Positions 6,384 to 9,028 of a stretch of DNA of 9,028 nt are shown in pieces. The stretch is taken from assembly GCA_019347995.1 (NCBI GenBank), contig JAHWKH010000077.1, forward strand, positions 1 to 9,028. The letters run 5' to 3'. This DNA is from Gemmatimonadota bacterium. GTDB lineage: Bacteria > Gemmatimonadota > Gemmatimonadetes > Longimicrobiales > UBA6960. The notes beneath the pieces are model-generated. The model saw nothing but the letters and a program-made list of their open reading frames with translations, searched no databases and was not told where the DNA came from. Numbering within the stretch: position 1 is the first letter of the stretch; each line of letters opens with the position of its first letter. Position numbers and translations under genes: made by a program.

Positions 6384-6890
6384 ATTAACGATCCACGCGT
6401 GAACGACCAGATCCGGATCAGCCCGGTGAGGCTGATCGACGCCGACGGCGAGCAGGTCGGTGTGGTGGCCCTGGACCGGGCCAAGGAGCAGGCTGCCGAG
6501 AGCGAGTTGGACCTCGTGGAGGTGGCTCCGGGCGCACGCCCCCCCGTCGTGAAGATCATGGACTGGGGACGCTACCGCTACGAGCAGCAGAAGAAGGAGC
6601 GGGAGGCGAAGAAGAACCAGCACCAGACCGAGGTGAAGGAGGTTCAGCTGCGCCCGCGCACCGACGACCACGACTTCGACGTGAAGCTGAAGAGGGCGCG
6701 CCGCTTCCTCGAGGAAGGCAACATCGTCAAGGTCGTGCTGCGATTCCGCGGCCGGGAGCTCCGGCGTCCCGAAGTGGGCCAGGCCACCCTCGATCGCATG
6801 ATCGAGGCCACCAACGACCTGTCCAAGCTCGAACACCGCACCCGGAACGTGGAGGGGCGGCGGCTCATCGCGATGCTCGAGCCGCAGTAG
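6384..6890 (+). CDS. infC: Translation initiation factor IF3 (ATT start codon)
   Basis: IF3 is an essential cytosolic factor that binds the 30S subunit, prevents premature joining of 50S and checks start codon-anticodon pairing. The 168-residue product spans both domains. The N-domain has RVNDQIRISPVRLIDADGEQ (5-24) and LDLVEVAPGARPPVVKIMD (42-60). The linker WGRYRYEQQKKEREAKKNQ (61-79) includes the family signature. The C-domain has VKEVQLRPRTDDHDFDVK (84-101), KVVLRFRGRE (116-125) and the end EGRRLIAMLEP. The start is ATT: N-terminal homology and a GGGAGG at ideal spacing point to it. In E. coli infC also starts with ATT, which IF3 itself discriminates against, giving autoregulation; the same control is inferred here. 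Unusually, neither thrS upstream nor rpmI-rplT downstream is present, and a strong hairpin follows at once, so infC appears monocistronic. Confidence 0.95.
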   Translation: MNDPRVNDQIRISPVRLIDADGEQVGVVALDRAKEQAAESELDLVEVAPGARPPVVKIMDWGRYRYEQQKKEREAKKNQHQTEVKEVQLRPRTDDHDFDVKLKRARRFLEEGNIVKVVLRFRGRELRRPEVGQATLDRMIEATNDLSKLEHRTRNVEGRRLIAMLEPQ

Positions 6891-6918
6891 CAGCTCGCGG
6901 CACCGCCTGATGACCCGG

Positions 6919-6955
6919 GACGGCCGTCCTCCCCGACGGGAGGGCGGCCGTCTTG
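6919..6955 (+). terminator. Rho-independent terminator after infC
   Basis: GACGGCCGTCCTCCC (6919-6933) pairs with GGGAGGGCGGCCGTC (6938-6952) over 15 positions with one G-U wobble, closing a CGAC loop. It starts 28 bases after the infC stop. Only a short T stretch (TCTTG) follows, but the stem is very stable. It would end the infC transcript before any downstream ribosomal protein genes. Confidence 0.8.
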
Positions 6956-7129
6956 CATGGGGGTGGCGTCGGCCGGCGCCACGCGTGAGGATCAGGACGC
7001 CGCCCCTCACCTCCACCGGATCGAGCATCGTGTTTGTCGGGCACTTCGCCGCGGCTTCGCCGGCAGGTCCGCCGCCCCTCGCGGCGATCGACATCAAGGC
7101 CCGTCCGCGCGGACGGGCGTCCCGAGCCG
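6956..7129. other. Intergenic region with inverted repeats between infC and the O-antigen-ligase-like gene
   Basis: No gene is supported here. It holds several small inverted repeats: GTGGCG/CGCCAC (6963-6968 and 6977-6982), GTGAGG/CCTCAC (6985-6990 and 7005-7010) and the 20-bp palindrome at 7099-7118. Short reading frames on both strands lack ribosome binding sites and recognisable homology. A promoter for the next gene should be here, but none is clear. Confidence 0.4.
7099..7118. repeat. Perfect 20-bp palindrome upstream of the O-antigen-ligase-like gene
   Basis: GCCCGTCCGC followed directly by GCGGACGGGC is a perfect inverted repeat with no spacer, ending 11 bases before the ATG at 7130. 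It could be an operator for a dimeric regulator or an RNA hairpin that hides the weak purine-rich GGACGGG from ribosomes. No T-tract follows it. Confidence 0.6.
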
Positions 7130-9028
7130 ATGGATGAGACCCCCCGGGCTTCGGTGACGGAGCGGCCGGTGGGCCGGCCACGGATCACCACGGGGGTGCT
7201 GGTGGTGGGGACCCTCGCCGTGGTGCTGGTCGGTGTGGATTCGGCGCTCTTCGACCTGGAGCGCCACCTCGCCCCGAAGACCCTGGCGCTCCATCTCACG
7301 GCCTTCGCGCTGCTGGCCGTGGGTGCGGCTCGGCCGATGCGGGCGCTGCGGGACCCTCCCGGGCTCCTCCTCCTGGCGTTCGTGGCGTGGAGCGGCCTCT
7401 CCTCGCTGCTCGCGGCCAACCGGTGGCTGGCGCTGCGGGCATGGGGCGTCTCCTTCTCCGCGCTGGTCGTGTTCGTCGCATGCCGGAGCCTGGCCCGGGA
7501 GCGACGGTGGGGGGCGCTGGCCGGACTGGCCGCCTGCGTGGTGTTGGCCGCCGCCCTCGGAGCGGCCCAGGCCTACGGCGTCGACTGGCCCTGGCTCGCC
7601 GACAGCCGGGCCCCCGGCGGCACCTTCGGCAACCGGAACTTCCTCGCCCACGTGGCCGCCATCGCGGCGCCGGGGCTCCTGGTGCTCGTCCTCCGATCAC
7701 GCCATCCGGCCCGTGCCGCGGCGGGCATGGTGGGGCTGGCGGTCCTGGCGGTCGCGGTCGTGCTCACGCGCTCACGCGCGGCCTGGCTGGCCGGTCTCAC
7801 CGGCCTCGCCGTCGTCGCCCTCACGATGATGTGGGGCCGGTGGCGCGCCGCCCGACCCGGGGGCGTCCGAGCGCTGGCCGCGGCCGCGATCCTGGCGGCC
7901 GCCGTCGCCGCCGCCGTGGCCGTGCCCAACCGGCTGCAGTGGACCAGCGACGCTCCGTACGCGCACACCCTCGGCCGCATCGCCGACTACCGCGAAGGAT
8001 CGGGCAGGGGCCGCCTCGTGCAGTACCGGAACTCGCTCGATCTCGTCCGCGGACGGCCGGTCCTGGGGGTCGGTCCCGGGAACTGGTTCGTCCACTACCC
8101 CCGGGTCACGGGACCGGGGGATCCGGCGTGGTCGGGGCACCTCGCCATTCCCACGAATCCCTGGCCGAGCAGCGACTGGGTGGCCTTCGTGGTGGAGCGG
8201 GGGCCGCTGGGGGCTCTCCTCCTCGCGCTGGCGGGGGCGGCCGCCTGCGTCCGGGCCTGGACCGCCACGGGACGCGGAGCGGCGGCGGACCCCTGGGCGG
8301 CGCCGGCCCTCTTCGGGACCCTGGCGGCAGCTGGCGTGGCCGGTGCCTTCGACGCGGTACTGCTACTGGCGGCGCCCAGCTTCCTGGTGTGGGCGACGGT
8401 GGGCCTGCTGCTGCCTCCGGCCGGGGCCACGGTCGAGTCCGGAGGGGTGGCGCCCGGGAGGGGCCGCTGGCCCCGGCGGGCCGGTCTGGCCGTGGCGGCC
8501 GTCCTGGTCACGATATCGGCCCTGGAGACGGCGGCCATCGCCGTGACCCGGGAGCGCCGGGACGCGGACACCCTGGAGCGGTCGGCGAGGCTCGCGCCCT
8601 GGGAGCACCGCCCGCACCTCCTCCTGGGGGAGCAGGGACGCTGCGACCACGCGCTGCGGGCGGCGGCGCTGGGCACGCTGGAGCGGTGGCGGGAGGCCGC
8701 CGACGCGGCTCGGGCCGGGCTCGCTGCCAGCGGCCCGAACCCGGTGCTGCTCGGCCAGCTGGGTAAGGCCCGGCACGAGCTGGGCGACCTGCCCGGCGCC
8801 GAGCGCGCCCTGCTCGCCTGCGAGAGCTGCGGCATCGACCTGCCGACGGCGCTGCATGACATCGAGCGCAAGGTGTTCATGGTTGTGGCGCAGGACTTCC
8901 AGGACTCCTACACGCTCAATGTGCGACAGCTCATGAAGTGCTGCGTCGAGGAGATCACGCCCGACGGCCGGCTGATCCCATTCTGCGCGTACAACTCGGT
9001 GGGCTACCGCGAGCAGGTTCGAAAGGAC
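7130..9028 (+). CDS. O-antigen-ligase-like (Wzy/WaaL superfamily) membrane protein with TPR-like tail, partial; 3' end joined to foreign-looking sequence
   Basis: The frame is open for 633 codons to the window edge. Residues ~21-430 hold about a dozen hydrophobic segments. Superfamily motifs are GTFGNRNFLAHVAA (164-177), TRSRAAWLAGL (213-223) and VLGVGPGNWFVHYP (311-324) in a large periplasmic loop, followed by NPWPSSDWVAFVVERGPLG (343-361). Members are inner-membrane enzymes that polymerise or ligate lipid-linked glycans. The usual H-N-x-x motif before the last loop helix reads S-S-D-W here, so the conserved His appears missing. After a final membrane segment (~450-472), residues ~480-563 are helical and TPR-like (LLGQLGKARHELGDLPGAERALL). 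From about residue 564 the sequence changes to a radical-SAM-like C-terminus (separate entry). The ATG at 7130 has only a weak ribosome binding site. An adjacent ATG at 7134 is in another frame and stops quickly. Confidence 0.75.
   Translation, partial: MDETPRASVTERPVGRPRITTGVLVVGTLAVVLVGVDSALFDLERHLAPKTLALHLTAFALLAVGAARPMRALRDPPGLLLLAFVAWSGLSSLLAANRWLALRAWGVSFSALVVFVACRSLARERRWGALAGLAACVVLAAALGAAQAYGVDWPWLADSRAPGGTFGNRNFLAHVAAIAAPGLLVLVLRSRHPARAAAGMVGLAVLAVAVVLTRSRAAWLAGLTGLAVVALTMMWGRWRAARPGGVRALAAAAILAAAVAAAVAVPNRLQWTSDAPYAHTLGRIADYREGSGRGRLVQYRNSLDLVRGRPVLGVGPGNWFVHYPRVTGPGDPAWSGHLAIPTNPWPSSDWVAFVVERGPLGALLLALAGAAACVRAWTATGRGAAADPWAAPALFGTLAAAGVAGAFDAVLLLAAPSFLVWATVGLLLPPAGATVESGGVAPGRGRWPRRAGLAVAAVLVTISALETAAIAVTRERRDADTLERSARLAPWEHRPHLLLGEQGRCDHALRAAALGTLERWREAADAARAGLAASGPNPVLLGQLGKARHELGDLPGAERALLACESCGIDLPTALHDIERKVFMVVAQDFQDSYTLNVRQLMKCCVEEITPDGRLIPFCAYNSVGYREQVRKD
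8822..9028 (+). other. Segment resembling the C-terminus of a radical SAM protein, in frame with the upstream gene
   Basis: Codons 565-633 of the open frame read like the C-terminal part of radical SAM enzymes of the MJ0619/tetraether-synthase-like group. Seen are CESCGIDLPTALHDIERKVF (564-583), the double cysteine in LMKCCVEEITPDGRLIPF (601-618) and FCAYNSVGYREQVRK (618-632). The CxxxCx3-type SAM-cluster motif that would lie far upstream in such enzymes is absent, because the preceding sequence is the TPR-like tail of a membrane protein. The family assignment is from memory of the CC-V...PDGR-x-IPFC-x-YN pattern and needs a search. Seven of 69 codons end in A or T, slightly more than in the preceding ~100 codons. 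Confidence 0.5.

Noticed and set aside
6986..7136. Short plus-strand frame ending at the O-antigen-ligase-like start
   Set aside because: It has no ribosome binding site or recognisable motifs, and it lies in a region full of inverted repeats.
6183..7181. Long minus-strand open frame across infC
   Set aside because: It is the antisense shadow of infC with low-complexity ends and no ribosome binding site.
7387..8766. 459-codon plus-strand frame inside the O-antigen-ligase-like gene
   Set aside because: The composition is dominated by Arg, Gly and Ala as expected of an out-of-frame GC-rich shadow, while the overlapping frame gives clear membrane segments and ligase motifs.
1..9028. CRISPR array, tRNA, rRNA or insertion sequence
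   Set aside because: No regularly spaced direct repeats, cloverleaf-like segments, rRNA-like stretches or transposase motifs were seen on either strand.

Overview
The window is GC-rich bacterial DNA with strongly G/C-biased third codon positions. A truncated SusC/RagA-like export protein, the codon bias and the gene families together suggest a Gemmatimonadota or related Bacteroidota/Gemmatimonadota-type lineage. This is an inference without a database search. Both edges cut genes. The last ~200 bases look like they belong to a different gene from the one they are joined to.

Layout. (1) At the left edge, on the minus strand, is the first 94 codons of an exported protein with a carboxypeptidase-regulatory-like domain, probably the start of a TonB-dependent receptor. 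(2) 402-3509, minus strand, is a compact operon in the order modA-modB-modC followed by a one-domain asparaginase. modA/modB and modB/modC overlap by GTGA, and modC to asparaginase is a 5-base gap. It would import molybdate by ABC transport; why an asparaginase rides along is unclear. (3) 3642-5413, plus strand, is a two-gene unit: an unusual fusion of a D-Ala-D-Ala-ligase-like ATP-grasp enzyme with a SET methyltransferase domain, overlapping by GTGA with a small YjdJ-like GNAT acetyltransferase. (4) 5434-6084, minus strand, is an unrecognised 216-residue protein convergent with the GNAT gene. (5) 6384-6890, plus strand, is infC (translation initiation factor IF3) with an ATT start codon, a strong ribosome binding site and a strong GC hairpin right after it. 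Neither thrS nor rpmI/rplT flanks it. (6) From 7130 to the right edge, plus strand, is a polytopic O-antigen-ligase-like protein with a TPR-like tail. Its reading frame runs straight into sequence resembling the C-terminus of a radical SAM enzyme.

The most interesting item is the ATP-grasp-SET fusion and its coupled acetyltransferase: three protein- or peptide-modifying activities (ligation, methylation, acetylation) in one transcription unit. The second is the in-frame join at about 8800-8830, which is either a real gene fusion or, more likely, an assembly chimera at a contig end.
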